DNA of 48,070 nucleotides from Actinomycetota bacterium (lineage in GTDB: Bacteria > Actinomycetota > Actinomycetes > Nanopelagicales > Nanopelagicaceae). The notes under the pieces were generated by a model. The model worked only from the letters and a program-made list of their open reading frames with translations, did no database searches and was not told where the DNA came from. The position numbers were made by a program, and so were the translations under genes. The stretch is taken from contig JACSDF010000012.1 in assembly GCA_015660815.1 (NCBI GenBank), positions 1 to 48,070 on the forward strand, written 5' to 3'. Of this stretch, positions 23,739 through 33,022 are shown one piece after another (position 1 is the first letter of the stretch; each line of letters begins with the position of its first letter).

Positions 23739-23744
23739 TATTCT
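23739..23744 (+). promoter_or_regulatory. -10 box of prfB (leaderless)
   Basis: TATTCT is followed by TCGTTT and the ATG at 23751; no ribosome site is present. Confidence 0.5.
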
Positions 23745-23750
23745 TCGTTT

Positions 23751-24851
23751 ATGGCCGCGCGCGAATATGGAATTGAAATCGACGTTATTGACGCGACCCT
23801 AGTTTCGATAGAGAAGGTTTTAGATCTTCCTAAACTGCGACAGCAGGCAGTTATTTTGGAAGAAGAGGCTGGCGTTCCTAATCTTTGGGATGACCCAGAG
23901 AATGCTCAAAAAATTACGAGCCGTTTGTCACGAGTGCAAGCAGAGATAAACAAGTTAACCGGACTTCGCAGACGAGTTGAAGATTTACCTATTCTCTTTG
24001 AACTGGCCGCGAGCGAGCCCGACGGAAGCGGAACTGAAGACGCTGAGCGCGAATTGGATTCAGTGAAAAAATCAATTGGCGAGTTGGAGATTCAGACCCT
24101 GCTCAATGGTGAATATGACGATAGAGATGCATTAATAACGATTCGATCAGAGGCCGGTGGAGTAGAGGCCGCTGATTGGGCAGAAATGATTATGCGAATG
24201 TATTTGCGTTATTGCGAGCGCCACAACTTTCCGGTAGATGTTTTGGAAACATCATATGCAGAGGAGGCCGGAATTAAGTCAACAACTTTTCGCGTCACCG
24301 CCCCCTATGCCTATGGAACCTTGTCAGTAGAGCAAGGGACTCACCGATTAGTTCGAATTTCTCCATTTGATAGTCAAAGTCGACGCCACACATCCTTTGC
24401 AGGCGTTGAAGTTGTTCCAGTAGTTGAACAGAGTGATCATGTTGAAATTGATGAAAAGGAAGTCCGCACCGATGTGTATCGCTCCTCTGGTCCGGGCGGG
24501 CAAGGCGTTAATACCACCGACTCAGCAGTTCGATTAACGCATATTCCAACTGGAATTGTTGTCTCATGTCAGAACGAGCGTTCGCAGATTCAAAATAAGG
24601 CAACGGCAATGGCAGTTTTGCAATCTAAGTTATTGGAGCGCCGCCGGCAAGAGGAGCAGGCGAAAATGAATGCATTAAAAGGAGATAACTCCGGCTCATG
24701 GGGAAATCAGATGCGTTCATATGTTCTAGCGCCTTATCAAATGGTAAAAGATTTGCGTACAGATCATGAGACAGGAAATACGTCGGCGGTTTTAAATGGT
24801 GAGATAGATGATTTCATTGAAGCGGGTATTCGCTGGCGCCGCTCAAACTAA
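23751..24851 (+). CDS. prfB: Peptide chain release factor 2
   Basis: The 366-residue protein has the RF2 stop-codon reading motif SPF ([14 protein letters not shown]) and the peptidyl-transferase motif GGQ in [18 protein letters not shown]. It ends translation at UAA and UGA. The frame is uninterrupted: there is no in-frame UGA near codon 25, so the E. coli-type programmed frameshift is absent, as in other actinomycetes. It heads the conserved prfB-ftsE-ftsX-smpB order. Confidence 0.97.
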   Translation: MAAREYGIEIDVIDATLVSIEKVLDLPKLRQQAVILEEEAGVPNLWDDPENAQKITSRLSRVQAEINKLTGLRRRVEDLPILFELAASEPDGSGTEDAERELDSVKKSIGELEIQTLLNGEYDDRDALITIRSEAGGVEAADWAEMIMRMYLRYCERHNFPVDVLETSYAEEAGIKSTTFRVTAPYAYGTLSVEQGTHRLVRISPFDSQSRRHTSFAGVEVVPVVEQSDHVEIDEKEVRTDVYRSSGPGGQGVNTTDSAVRLTHIPTGIVVSCQNERSQIQNKATAMAVLQSKLLERRRQEEQAKMNALKGDNSGSWGNQMRSYVLAPYQMVKDLRTDHETGNTSAVLNGEIDDFIEAGIRWRRSN

Positions 24852-25014
24852 AACGCTGGATTGGGTTATTACGGCCAACATCAGGTAAATCACAGAATTT
24901 TTTAGGCTCGTTTTGGCGTTAGATGCGCGGATTCTGAGGCTTTTTCCATAAACTATGGGCAGGCTGAAATCGGATTCCCCGATATCCGACTCGCATATGC
25001 AATGGGAGATTTTA

Positions 25015-25704
25015 ATGATTCGCTTTGAAAACGTCACGAAGATCTATCCGGGCCAAGAGCGAGCGGCATTGGACTCGGTCAATCTTGAGATCGCAAAGGG
25101 TGAGTTTGTATTTCTAGTCGGATTATCGGGTTCAGGAAAGTCAACCTTTCTTCGTTTAATTCTGCGTGAAGATCGACCTACCTCAGGAACAATCCATGTG
25201 GCGGGTAAGGATCTTAAAACTCTGGCCAACCATAAAGTTCCAGATCTGCGCCGCCAGGTTGGGACCGTCTTTCAAGATTTTCGCCTTCTACCAAATAAAT
25301 CAATTACTGAAAATGTTGCCTTTACACTGCATGTTTTGGGATATTCACAAAAGGAGATTAACCGCGAAGTTCCTGAGGTTTTGGAGCTCGTTGGCCTTGA
25401 AGATAAGGGTGATCGCTTGCCCTCAGAGATTTCAGGCGGAGAGCAACAACGCGTTGCAATTGCCCGTGCATATGTAAGTCGTCCACCAATTTTGATTGCT
25501 GATGAGCCAACTGGAAACTTAGATCCTGCAACAAGTGTTGGAATTATGAAGTTGCTTGATCGAATTAATCGCGAAGGAACCACTGTCTTAATGGCTACTC
25601 ATGATTCGGGCATCGTTGACCAGATGCGAAAGCGAGTCATCGAGCTAGACCTAGGCCATGTAATTCGTGATCAGGTACGTGGCGTTTATGGTTACACCGG
25701 ATAA
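25015..25704 (+). CDS. ftsE: Cell division ATP-binding protein FtsE
   Basis: This ABC ATPase has Walker [10 protein letters not shown], the Q-loop [12 protein letters not shown], signature [14 protein letters not shown], Walker [13 protein letters not shown] and the switch His in MATHDSG. The start [13 protein letters not shown] at 25015 has GGGAG 7 bases upstream and matches FtsE; longer frames are unlikely. Together with FtsX it activates peptidoglycan hydrolases during division in other bacteria. A -10-like TAAACT at 24949 may drive it with a 60-nt leader. Confidence 0.96.
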   Translation: MIRFENVTKIYPGQERAALDSVNLEIAKGEFVFLVGLSGSGKSTFLRLILREDRPTSGTIHVAGKDLKTLANHKVPDLRRQVGTVFQDFRLLPNKSITENVAFTLHVLGYSQKEINREVPEVLELVGLEDKGDRLPSEISGGEQQRVAIARAYVSRPPILIADEPTGNLDPATSVGIMKLLDRINREGTTVLMATHDSGIVDQMRKRVIELDLGHVIRDQVRGVYGYTG

Positions 25705-25746
25705 GAAGTTACTTGTGATTACATCAACTAGGAGTAAGGGTAAAAC

Positions 25747-26649
25747 ATGCGCGCACGGTTTCTAATAAGCGAAGTAGGTATTGGGCTGCGTCGAAATATG
25801 ACGATGACCTTTGCTGTAATCGTCACGACCGCTATCTCCCTTTCGCTCCTTGGAATTGGTCTTCTTGCAAACGCTCAAGTTGGGGCAATGAAGGATTATT
25901 GGTACGACAAAATTGAAGTCTCGGTTTTCTTGTGTAGTTCACTCTCAGAATCACCATCGTGTTCTGGCGGTATCGTCACATCAGGGCAGCGCCTTGAAAT
26001 TCAACAAGAAATTCAAGAGATGCCTTCGGTGGAGAGCGTTTTCTATGAGTCGCAGACACAAGCATTCGCCCGCTTCCAAGAGCGTTTTAAGGATTCTGCA
26101 ATCGCACAAAATGTGACAGTCGATCAGCTACCAGAATCATTTCGTATTAAATTGAAGGATCCTACTCAATTTGCTGTGATCGTCAGCGCCTTCACCGGCC
26201 GACCAGGAGTAGATGTTGTACAAGATCAAAGAAGTATTTTGGAGAAATTCTTTAAACTCTTAGAAGTATTGCGCAACGGCGCTCTACTCGTTGGTTTGGC
26301 ATCAGTACTTACTGCGGCATTGTTAATTAGCAATACTCTTCGAATCGCCGCGTTTAACCGTCGCCGTGAAACTGGAGTAATGAAACTGGTCGGCGCATCT
26401 TCATGGTCGATTCAGCTTCCATTTCTTCTTGAGGGCATTATCTCCGCAATTATCGGCTGGGGATTGGCGACAGGGTTATTGGCGGGTTTGAAGAGCGTTG
26501 TTGATACAAAGGTCGCACCCCTTCTTACATTTACTAAGTTCTTCGGATGGAATGAAGTCTGGGTGGCATCCGGGTATCTCTTAGGAACCGGATTGCTTGT
26601 CTCGACCGTTGCATCCGTGATTACTCTGCGCCGCTACCTGAAGGTCTAA
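25747..26649 (+). CDS. ftsX: Cell division protein FtsX
   Basis: The 300-residue protein has a short N-terminal cytoplasmic part, a first membrane helix (VIVTTAISLSLLGIGLLANA), an extracytoplasmic loop (about residues 50-170) with a Cys pair (SVFLCSSLSESPSCSG), and three C-terminal helices containing GVMKLVGASSWSIQLPFLLEG, the FtsX domain signature. It is the membrane partner of FtsE. The two genes are 42 bp apart. AAGG lies before the ATG. Confidence 0.96.
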   Translation: MRARFLISEVGIGLRRNMTMTFAVIVTTAISLSLLGIGLLANAQVGAMKDYWYDKIEVSVFLCSSLSESPSCSGGIVTSGQRLEIQQEIQEMPSVESVFYESQTQAFARFQERFKDSAIAQNVTVDQLPESFRIKLKDPTQFAVIVSAFTGRPGVDVVQDQRSILEKFFKLLEVLRNGALLVGLASVLTAALLISNTLRIAAFNRRRETGVMKLVGASSWSIQLPFLLEGIISAIIGWGLATGLLAGLKSVVDTKVAPLLTFTKFFGWNEVWVASGYLLGTGLLVSTVASVITLRRYLKV

Positions 26650-26816
26650 ACATCACGTTCTTAATGAGAGAATAAGCGGCGTGGTTCACATTGGACCAGG
26701 CGCTTTCACTTCGAGATTGACGTGAGAGTTTACAAAATGCTACTTATAGCCCAGACGGAAAGTTTTTCTGACTTGCTGTAAGTATCTCTAACTCAAATGA
26801 GGGCGGTGATGCGGTT

Positions 26817-27320
26817 ATGGTGAAAGAGGTCGGCCGCAAGGTCATCGCTCAAAACAAAAAAGCGCGACATGATTATTCAATCGAGGATGTCTTTGAGTGC
26901 GGATTAGTGCTCATGGGCACAGAGGTTAAATCCCTGCGCCTGGGGCGAGCTTCCCTTATAGATGGCTTCGCCATGGTCAATGACGGAGAGTTATGGCTCA
27001 GTGGGGTCCATATTCCTGAGTACACCGAAGGCACCTGGACTAACCACACCCCAAGACGCGATCGAAAACTATTGGTCCATAAATCCGAAATGACAAAGTT
27101 AATTGCAAAACTTAAAGATTCGGGAACAACACTGGTTCCGCTCTCCCTATATTTTAAAGATGGGAAAGCTAAGGTTGAAATCGCTGTTGCCAGAGGTAAA
27201 AAGTCCCACGACAAACGTGAGGCGATAAAGGCGCGCGAGGCCGATCGAGAAGTTGCGCGCGTTGTGTCTCGGGGAAATTCTGGAAAGAGCGGTAAAGCCT
27301 CTAAGCGCTACGAGGATTGA
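26817..27320 (+). CDS. smpB: SsrA-binding protein
   Basis: The 167-residue protein shows the SmpB fold: [35 protein letters not shown], then [36 protein letters not shown], where the basic tail inserts into the mRNA channel. It binds tmRNA and delivers it to stalled ribosomes. The tmRNA gene itself lies 214 bp downstream. Start ATG is chosen, although GTG at 26820 is possible. Confidence 0.96.
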   Translation: MVKEVGRKVIAQNKKARHDYSIEDVFECGLVLMGTEVKSLRLGRASLIDGFAMVNDGELWLSGVHIPEYTEGTWTNHTPRRDRKLLVHKSEMTKLIAKLKDSGTTLVPLSLYFKDGKAKVEIAVARGKKSHDKREAIKAREADREVARVVSRGNSGKSGKASKRYED

Positions 27321-27460
27321 TTCAAGGTATTTCAAGAGAAGTAGTGCGTAGCTAAGAGTAATTTTCAAGATTATGAATCCTTGCGATGATGACCTACAAT
27401 TTCTACACCGCCGCTTCGATACCTCAATTTTTGGGGTGATGTCGCGACGGCAAGCAGTAG

Positions 27461-27489
27461 TTGACAATTAAATAGGGGATAAGAAATAC
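27461..27489 (+). promoter_or_regulatory. Candidate promoter of ssrA
   Basis: TTGACA at 27461 followed after 17 bases by AAATAC, about 45 bases before the mature 5' end. The -35 is consensus, the -10 is weak. Confidence 0.35.
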
Positions 27490-27534
27490 GTTTCTTTTTC
27501 TCCAAGCTCTATGTGTGAAAGCACAATAAATCTT

Positions 27535-27902
27535 GGGGGTGAACGGTCTCGACTTTGGATGTTGAGGCAGGGGAAGCGGGCCGAGGAAGCCGGAATGATC
27601 TCGTAAACCAATAATCCGTGCAAAAAATAACTGCTGACAATAATCAGCAAGCTTTCACACTCGCTGCATAAGCTAGTTTGAAGCCGTTAGCCCAGATGCC
27701 GCTCTCGGTCTGGAATCTAGCGTCGATAGAGGGCTTTTCATCGCATAGGTGTTACGAACTATGTGAGAGAACAGTTTCGTAACTGAGTTCGTCGAAGAGT
27801 TGTGTGGCCAAACTTCGGGACTGAGAAAGCGCTAATCACACTACGCCCGTAGAAGCCCTGTTTTTGCACCGAAGGACCCGGGTTCGATTCCCGGCACCTC
27901 CA
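27535..27902 (+). ncRNA. ssrA: Transfer-messenger RNA
   Basis: The 5' end GGGGGTG pairs with CACCTCC (27895-27901) to make the acceptor stem with one G-U pair; the T arm is GGACCCGGGTTCGATTCCCGG. The 5' start GGTCTCGACTTTGGATG is tmRNA-like. The tag reading frame begins at GCT 27633 and reads ADNNQQAFTLAA then TAA (27669-27671), ending with the degradation signal LAA. The encoded 3' end lacks CCA. Location beside smpB supports the call. Confidence 0.95.
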
Positions 27903-27914
27903 CATATCTCTACG

Positions 27915-27949
27915 CCCCGCTCTAAACAAGCGGGGTTTAGCGCTTTTTT
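27915..27949 (+). terminator. Terminator of ssrA
   Basis: CCCCGC (27915-27920) pairs with GCGGGG (27930-27935); a T-run follows at 27944-27949. An alternative overlapping stem CTAAAC/GTTTAG would extend closer to the T-run. Confidence 0.75.
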
Positions 27950-27992
27950 AACCCTCTCAAAAGAAAGTGTGGTCAAGCCTGCCGCGGCTATT

Positions 27993-29210
27993 TCAGACTG
28001 TACTTTCTGACCGAGAATTTTCAGTGATTTCGAGAAAGAAACTCATTGAAAGAGTTGCAACCACAGTGGCAAGAACGCCGCCCACATACATGGGCAGACG
28101 CAAATCAATGTTAGCCAAAACGCCACCAAGGAGTGAACCGAAGGGCATCAATCCCCACACCAATGTTCTGCGGGTTCCATGAATGCGACCATAGAGTTCA
28201 TTTGGAATCACACTTTGATACGTAGACATCAGCAAAATATTCCACTGAGAAATTGCAAATCCGGCAAAGGTCGCAAGGGCTACAAAAACATAGATATTTG
28301 GCGAGAAACCTTGAAGAAGCAATGAGACTGAACTCGAAACTATTCCAAATGTCATTAATTTACTTCGACCAAACTTACTGGATAGTCGTGGCGCGGCAAA
28401 TGCTCCCACAATCGCTCCAATACCTTGGATTGCCAAAATAACTCCAAACAATCTTTCCGGCAACTCCAACTCTTTGATGATGAAGAGAACTATCGTTGCA
28501 GTTCCCATGGAATAACAGAGACCGATGGTTGCTGTCGTTAGTACTAACCGACGCAATACCTTTTGATTAAACAAGTATGAAATACCAAACTTCATATCTG
28601 CGATGAAATGGCTTGGTTCCTTTTCTGCAACTTCTACTCGAACATCTTGTAGATACTTAATTGGAATAGAGAGTGCTAACAGTGCAGATATAGCAAAACC
28701 CACGCTGTTAAAGAAGAATGGCAGGTAGATTGCTAAGGCATAGATGAAGCCACTTATTGGGGCTCCAATAAAGCCTTGGATAACAGTCTCTGAAATTTGG
28801 AGCCTTGAATTACCCTTCTCATAATCTTTCTCCTCCAAAATTTGAGGAATTAGAGATTGAGCGGTTGTATCAGTGGCAACCTCACAGACTCCAATAATGA
28901 AAGCCGTTGCTAGTAGCCAGAAGATAGTTACAAGATCCATTGCAATTAGCAGAGCTAAAATACCAACGACTCCGCTTCGGATCGCATTTGCCCCAGCCAA
29001 GATATATCGACGATCCACACGATCCACCATCGCTCCAATAGGGATGGCAAACAGGAGCCAAGGCAACATAACAATTGCACCAATTGAGGAGATCAAGACG
29101 GGGCTATCTGTTAAGGAAATTGCAAGCAGAGGTACTGCCGCGAGCATGACACCATCGGAAAGATTTGAAACGATGCTGGATGCCCACATTCGATTAAAAG
29201 CAGGGTTCAT
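27993..29210 (-). CDS. Major facilitator superfamily transporter
   Basis: About twelve hydrophobic helices are visible, with the loop motif GAMVDRVDRR between helices 2 and 3 (MFS motif A) and a middle loop (VEVAEKEPSHFIADMKFG). The group resembles enterobactin exporter/macrolide-efflux-like MFS proteins (FNRMWASSIVSNLSDG). The substrate is unknown. ATG 29210 (MNPAFNRMW) has AAGG 8 bases upstream and is preferred; a TTG at 29246 without ribosome site would add 12 residues. It is divergent from yceI. A 32-bp tandem array lies just upstream. Confidence 0.88.
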   Translation of the reverse strand: MNPAFNRMWASSIVSNLSDGVMLAAVPLLAISLTDSPVLISSIGAIVMLPWLLFAIPIGAMVDRVDRRYILAGANAIRSGVVGILALLIAMDLVTIFWLLATAFIIGVCEVATDTTAQSLIPQILEEKDYEKGNSRLQISETVIQGFIGAPISGFIYALAIYLPFFFNSVGFAISALLALSIPIKYLQDVRVEVAEKEPSHFIADMKFGISYLFNQKVLRRLVLTTATIGLCYSMGTATIVLFIIKELELPERLFGVILAIQGIGAIVGAFAAPRLSSKFGRSKLMTFGIVSSSVSLLLQGFSPNIYVFVALATFAGFAISQWNILLMSTYQSVIPNELYGRIHGTRRTLVWGLMPFGSLLGGVLANIDLRLPMYVGGVLATVVATLSMSFFLEITENSRSESTV

Positions 29211-29251
29211 GGTTCGGACCTTACTTAGGAAGCCTGGTTTTGCCAATCATT

Positions 29252-29347
29252 TCGCAGGTTAGTTTTGAACCTACTCCACTGAATCGCAGGATAGTTTTGA
29301 ACCTACTCCACTGAATCGCGGGATAGTTTTGAACTCACTCCGCGCCC
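29252..29347. repeat. Three-copy 32-bp tandem repeat
   Basis: Units start at 29252, 29284 and 29316 with TCGCAGGNTAGTTTTGAACC. Units 1 and 2 differ at one base; unit 3 is diverged at its end. It occupies the 5' flank of the MFS gene. Confidence 0.85.
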
Positions 29348-29409
29348 GGAGGTGCTTCATTTTGGAGAGAACTACGCCTGTTTTGATCGATAAACCTCGA
29401 TTTGCATAT

Positions 29410-29446
29410 AGTTGAAACTTCAACTAGAGTGGTTGAATATTCAACT
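29410..29446. promoter_or_regulatory. Double operator upstream of yceI
   Basis: Two copies of RGTTGAA-N2-TTCAACT lie at 29410-29425 and 29431-29446, centres 21 bp apart (two helical turns, same face). The TTGAA/TTCAA palindrome is of the MarR/HxlR type. The same palindrome occurs before the pirin gene. It lies about 70 bp before the yceI ATG and could also affect the divergent MFS gene. Confidence 0.7.
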
Positions 29447-29515
29447 ACTCTCCATGAGTAATTGGATTAACCCACGTTCAATTTCAACTAATGCCTTTTA
29501 AAGGGAGCAGATTTA

Positions 29516-30076
29516 ATGACAAATGCAACTATTTCATCGTTAACCGGAACATACACAATCGATGCCAGTCATAGCCAGATTGGCTTTACAGCCCGCCACT
29601 TAATGGTGACTAAGGTCCGCGGCGCATTCAACGAGTTTTCAGGCGGTGGACTTATCGATTTCGAAACTCCCACCAACTCAAAGGTCGAGCTAAAGATTCA
29701 GTCTGCAAGCATCGATACTCGAAACGCCGACCGTGATGGCCACCTAAAAAGCAACGATTTCTTCGACATGGAAAACTTCCCAGAAATCACATTTATTTCA
29801 ACATCAGCGGTAAAGAACGGTGATGCCTATGCAGTAACTGGCAATCTCACAATCAAGGGTGTCACAAAGCCTGTAACAGTTGAGTTTGATTTCACTGGAA
29901 CAGCGGTTGATCCATGGGGCAACACTCGTATTGGTTTCGAAGGCAAGACAACAATTGATCGCACCGAGTGGGGCGTTAATTGGAACACGGCACTTGAGGC
30001 TGGCGGAGTTCTTGTGAGCGAGAAGATCAATCTTGAGTTTGAACTTTCAGCTATCCGTAGCGCAGACGTCGCTTAA
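29516..30076 (+). CDS. YceI family polyisoprenoid-binding protein
   Basis: The 186-residue protein shows YceI landmarks: YTIDASHSQIGFTARHLMVTKVRG, then NADRDGHLKSNDFFDMENFPEITF, VTGNLTIKGVTKPV and RTEWGVNW. The beta-barrel binds isoprenoid or other lipids. It has no signal peptide and is therefore the cytoplasmic type common in actinomycetes. AAGGGAG lies 8 bases before ATG. It is probably controlled by the paired operators upstream. Cytoplasmic YceI members are often stress-induced, but no direct role is shown here. Confidence 0.93.
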   Translation: MTNATISSLTGTYTIDASHSQIGFTARHLMVTKVRGAFNEFSGGGLIDFETPTNSKVELKIQSASIDTRNADRDGHLKSNDFFDMENFPEITFISTSAVKNGDAYAVTGNLTIKGVTKPVTVEFDFTGTAVDPWGNTRIGFEGKTTIDRTEWGVNWNTALEAGGVLVSEKINLEFELSAIRSADVA

Positions 30077-30147
30077 TTCAAGAGGCGCAGTTGGGAAGTA
30101 ATTTCTCACTGATTTTAAAACCCTGAAACTCATACATAGTAAAAGTT

Positions 30148-30203
30148 GGGCTGCTAGTCACAGATTCTGAAATTAGAGAATCGACTGACTGGCAGTCCAA
30201 TTT
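30148..30203. terminator. Bidirectional terminator-like hairpin between yceI and a convergent gene
   Basis: The arm starting GGGCTGCTAGTCA (30148) pairs with the arm ending TGACTGGCAGTCC (30198) through about 20 pairs with G-U pairs and a small bulge; loop GAAATTA. AATTTT follows on the plus strand. Confidence 0.55.
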
Positions 30204-30251
30204 TCATTGAAATCTCAATTCCTCAACGCTACAAACTAACTTTCAGATAAT

Positions 30252-30695
30252 TTAGTGTTGTCCGCCGGGACCGTGACCATCTTTGCCCGTAGAGCCTCCT
30301 TTGCGAGGCCACTTTAATATTGGTCCGTAGTGTGATTTTGAACCTCCAGCGGGATCATCACCATCTAAACCTTTGCCGGCGCTGGTTTTGAATCCAATTT
30401 TTGCCAAGAGTGGAGCAAGGATTTTAACGTCAGGAAAATATTCGCGGCGTAATGCTATATAACTTGTGATTAATCCAAATAAGCCAATGAGATTTACGCC
30501 GATTGGAAGATCTGGGTTGGAGAAAAACATCAAACCGACCCACAGCGACATAGCAACAAAAAAGCCATGAAGAATTTTCCTAATTACATTTAAGATGAGA
30601 GATTTTGCCTGAACCGCACTAAGAGCAATTGCAATTGGGCCAGCGAGAAAGGCAATAATCAATAAGATTGCAACAACTATCGCCAAGCTCTCCAT
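30252..30695 (-). CDS. Membrane protein with Gly-rich cytoplasmic tail
   Basis: The 147-residue protein has about three hydrophobic helices (MESLAIVVAILLIIAFLAGP; HGFFVAMSLWVGLMFF; GVNLIGLFGLITSYIALR), then a hydrophilic tail rich in Gly and Lys ending GGSTGKDGHGPGGQH. No family is recognised. GGGGAG lies 5 bases before ATG. Convergent with yceI. Confidence 0.7.
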   Translation of the reverse strand: MESLAIVVAILLIIAFLAGPIAIALSAVQAKSLILNVIRKILHGFFVAMSLWVGLMFFSNPDLPIGVNLIGLFGLITSYIALRREYFPDVKILAPLLAKIGFKTSAGKGLDGDDPAGGSKSHYGPILKWPRKGGSTGKDGHGPGGQH

Positions 30696-30744
30696 TTTTC
30701 TCCCCTATGTCCCTGATTCGTTAGAATTTAACTGTACTTGAGGT

Positions 30745-31317
30745 TCAAACCTCAGGCCACTCCTCGCGGATTGCGGAAAAGACGGCCATATCGATCTGTG
30801 AGCCATCGTATCGCCGTGATTTGTTACGAAGAATGCCTTCGAAACTATACCCGGCCGAAAGAAGAAGCTTCCTGGAGGCTAGATTCTCAACATCAACTAA
30901 GGCTTCTATTCGCTCAAAACCCATCGATTCAAAACCAAAATTCGTCAACATTCGCGCAGCACTCGTTCCAATGCCTTTTCCTCGAACATCAGATCTAATC
31001 CAATAGCCGAGCTCTGCTACTAAATCGGGAAGATCCATACTGTGGAAAGAGATGACGCCGGCGAATTTTCTGTCTACTCCATTGCCGAAATCAATTGCAA
31101 AAGGGAGCTCTGTTTTTTCAGTCAATGATTTAGGAGTTTTTTCCCGAATGAAGAACTCTGCATGAGCCATGGTGTAATCACGTGGCACTCGCGTGAATTT
31201 GGGAATTACTGGATCCTGGCAACTCTCAAATATATCTGGAATGTCACTCTCATTGAGTGGTCGCAGAGTAATCAATCCATGAGAAAGTGTTGGTACGTCA
31301 GTGGGCCACCAGATCAT
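30745..31317 (-). CDS. GNAT N-acetyltransferase (RimJ/RimL-like)
   Basis: The 190-residue protein starts with LITLRPLNESDIPDIFES, has the acetyl-CoA loop RGKGIGTSAARML (Q/RxxGxG/A), and ends with ERIEALVDVENLASRKLLLSAGYSFEGILRNKSRRYDG, the RimJ-type closing. It probably acetylates a protein N-terminus or small amine. A CATACT box lies six bases before the ATG, a weak leaderless promoter. Substrate unknown. Confidence 0.92.
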   Translation of the reverse strand: MIWWPTDVPTLSHGLITLRPLNESDIPDIFESCQDPVIPKFTRVPRDYTMAHAEFFIREKTPKSLTEKTELPFAIDFGNGVDRKFAGVISFHSMDLPDLVAELGYWIRSDVRGKGIGTSAARMLTNFGFESMGFERIEALVDVENLASRKLLLSAGYSFEGILRNKSRRYDGSQIDMAVFSAIREEWPEV

Positions 31318-31350
31318 TGGGAAAGTATGGCAGTTAGATCGTGGTTACCC

Positions 31351-32802
31351 TTAAACAGTTTCATTGATGGGGCGGGCAGGAACAAAGTATTTCTTTCCAA
31401 CGGGGGAAGTCCACTCGCATGAGCCATCTGAATTGCTAACTAGTGCCCAGCGACCATGTGTTTTTAATCGATGATGCCGACGACACAAAAGTCCTAAGTT
31501 TTCGGGCTTAGTTTCACCACCTGTCTCCCAACTGTGTGCATGATCAATATCGCTCTTCGAGGCTGGTTGTCGACATCCAGGGAAACGACACGTGCGATCA
31601 CGTGCAAGTAGAAAATCTACGAGCGCTTGCGGTGGTTCATATTTTTCGCGTCCGTAATCTAAAAGGTTTCCAGTCTGCGGATCGGTAATAAATCTCTTCC
31701 ATGTTGCATCCGATGCTAATTCGCGTGCAACCGATGCTGGAATTGCACCGTAACCCGAGAGTTGACCTGGATTTTCTGCCAAACCAAGGAGCGTTGGAAG
31801 ATCTATCGTTACATTTACTGTTACTGGGCGACGGTGGGGACGAACATCGTCGACATTGCTAGCCAATGCTTGCGAAAGAATGGCCGTAAGTGCATCGGCA
31901 CGTTTGTTGTCGGCAGAAAGTAGTGACCATGAGCTCGTAGCCTCTGTTGAATTTTCATTCTTAGCCTCATCAATCTCATTCATTTTCATTATGTAGCTCT
32001 CAATAGATTTCATCACCATTTGTGCGTCCTGTGCTGGAAGGATAGCCACAACCGTTGCCATGCCATCGGCATCGTTATAGCAACTAACGCGACGTGACTC
32101 ACGGGCTCGATCAACTACCTCTTCGAACTCTGCGGGTGCAAGTTGGGCGATAGTGGTGCGTACTTTATTGGCCACCTGACCTGGAGTATGAAACTCAGCG
32201 TGAGCTAATGCCTTTTCCTCTATCTGGTAGATCGCAAACTCACTTATTCCATCTCTAATAGCTGCCGCGGTTTCCTTAGCAATGACGGTCGCATGCGAGG
32301 CGGAGATTTCCCCCATCGCCAGTGCTGAACATGTATTAGGAAGATGATTGATCAAAGTTCGTGCCACATCAATTCGCATCTGTGCGGTATTTCCGGACAA
32401 TCGCAAAGCTGCAGCAACTTCTTCACGTTCGGCCTCATCAATTCCATCCCATGTATTTTCAGGAGTTGAAGAATCGTTGCCAGCCACTGCGACAATCGCC
32501 CTTTGCATTACCGCCTGCAGCCATGCACTTTGACGCTCAAGTGCACTTAAATAATCGATACGTCCACTCTGATTCAACTCATTGGGATCAATGGCTACCA
32601 AATCGGTAAGTGTTTGAATACCTGGATATGCAGCAAGTAAGGCAACTACGCGGGCATTGAGATCAGTCTCGGTTCCCAGAGCTATCGCCGAATCATTACG
32701 TACCGAATCATTACGTACGGAATCACTCCGCACTGAATCATTTCGTGCAGAAACGTTGGTAAGCGATCCGTAACTCACTTTCCGTATCGCTGCACTTGTC
32801 AT
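31351..32802 (-). CDS. DUF222 and HNH endonuclease domain protein
   Basis: The C-terminal HNH nuclease motif is CRFPGCRQPASKSDIDHAHSWE, followed by LGLLCRRHHRLKTHGRW, with a conserved DxDH core and two Cys pairs that would bind zinc. The preceding region (about residues 80-380) is DUF222. The family is common in actinomycetes, often in many copies, with unknown biological role. The N-terminus carries a pentapeptide repeat (RNDSV) from the 15-bp DNA tandem array. It is 483 residues long. Confidence 0.9.
   Translation of the reverse strand: MTSAAIRKVSYGSLTNVSARNDSVRSDSVRNDSVRNDSAIALGTETDLNARVVALLAAYPGIQTLTDLVAIDPNELNQSGRIDYLSALERQSAWLQAVMQRAIVAVAGNDSSTPENTWDGIDEAEREEVAAALRLSGNTAQMRIDVARTLINHLPNTCSALAMGEISASHATVIAKETAAAIRDGISEFAIYQIEEKALAHAEFHTPGQVANKVRTTIAQLAPAEFEEVVDRARESRRVSCYNDADGMATVVAILPAQDAQMVMKSIESYIMKMNEIDEAKNENSTEATSSWSLLSADNKRADALTAILSQALASNVDDVRPHRRPVTVNVTIDLPTLLGLAENPGQLSGYGAIPASVARELASDATWKRFITDPQTGNLLDYGREKYEPPQALVDFLLARDRTCRFPGCRQPASKSDIDHAHSWETGGETKPENLGLLCRRHHRLKTHGRWALVSNSDGSCEWTSPVGKKYFVPARPINETV
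32688..32759. repeat. 15-bp tandem repeats inside the HNH gene
   Basis: Four clear units of 15 bp (for example CCGAATCATTACGTA, two exact copies) plus a diverged fifth encode RNDSV-type repeats. Length changes by whole units keep the frame. Confidence 0.85.
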
Positions 32803-32901
32803 AGGTAGGACTCTCTATTGAGCCCCTGACATTATTGAAAAGTTATTAACAGGCATCTTCAACGGGAAGTCATTTTCCTTGCTTAAGATTCTAAAAAAAG
32901 T

Positions 32902-32975
32902 TGCGTGAGGAGATCGGCGGGATTGAAGCCGAAACACCTGCGTGAGGAGATCCTGGGTTTGAAGCTTTTGGTATC
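32902..32975. repeat. 37-bp direct repeat between the HNH and pirin genes
   Basis: TGCGTGAGGAGATC occurs at 32902 and at 32939, each followed by a similar GGG(A/T)TTGAAGC segment. Confidence 0.75.
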
Positions 32976-33022
32976 GACGAAGCAGGTCTAAGGCTTCAAT
33001 AATCCACTTCAAAAGTTTTTAG

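Noticed and set aside
23991..24002. CTTTGA in prfB, resembling the RF2 programmed-frameshift site
   Set aside because: It is out of frame (it reads CTC TTT GAA), and the frame is continuous from ATG to stop, so no frameshift is needed.
27468..27650. Minus-strand 60-residue frame over tmRNA
   Set aside because: It is antisense to tmRNA and is explained by that RNA.
32843..32963. Gene between HNH and pirin
   Set aside because: The short frame in this spacer lacks a ribosome site and overlaps the direct repeats.
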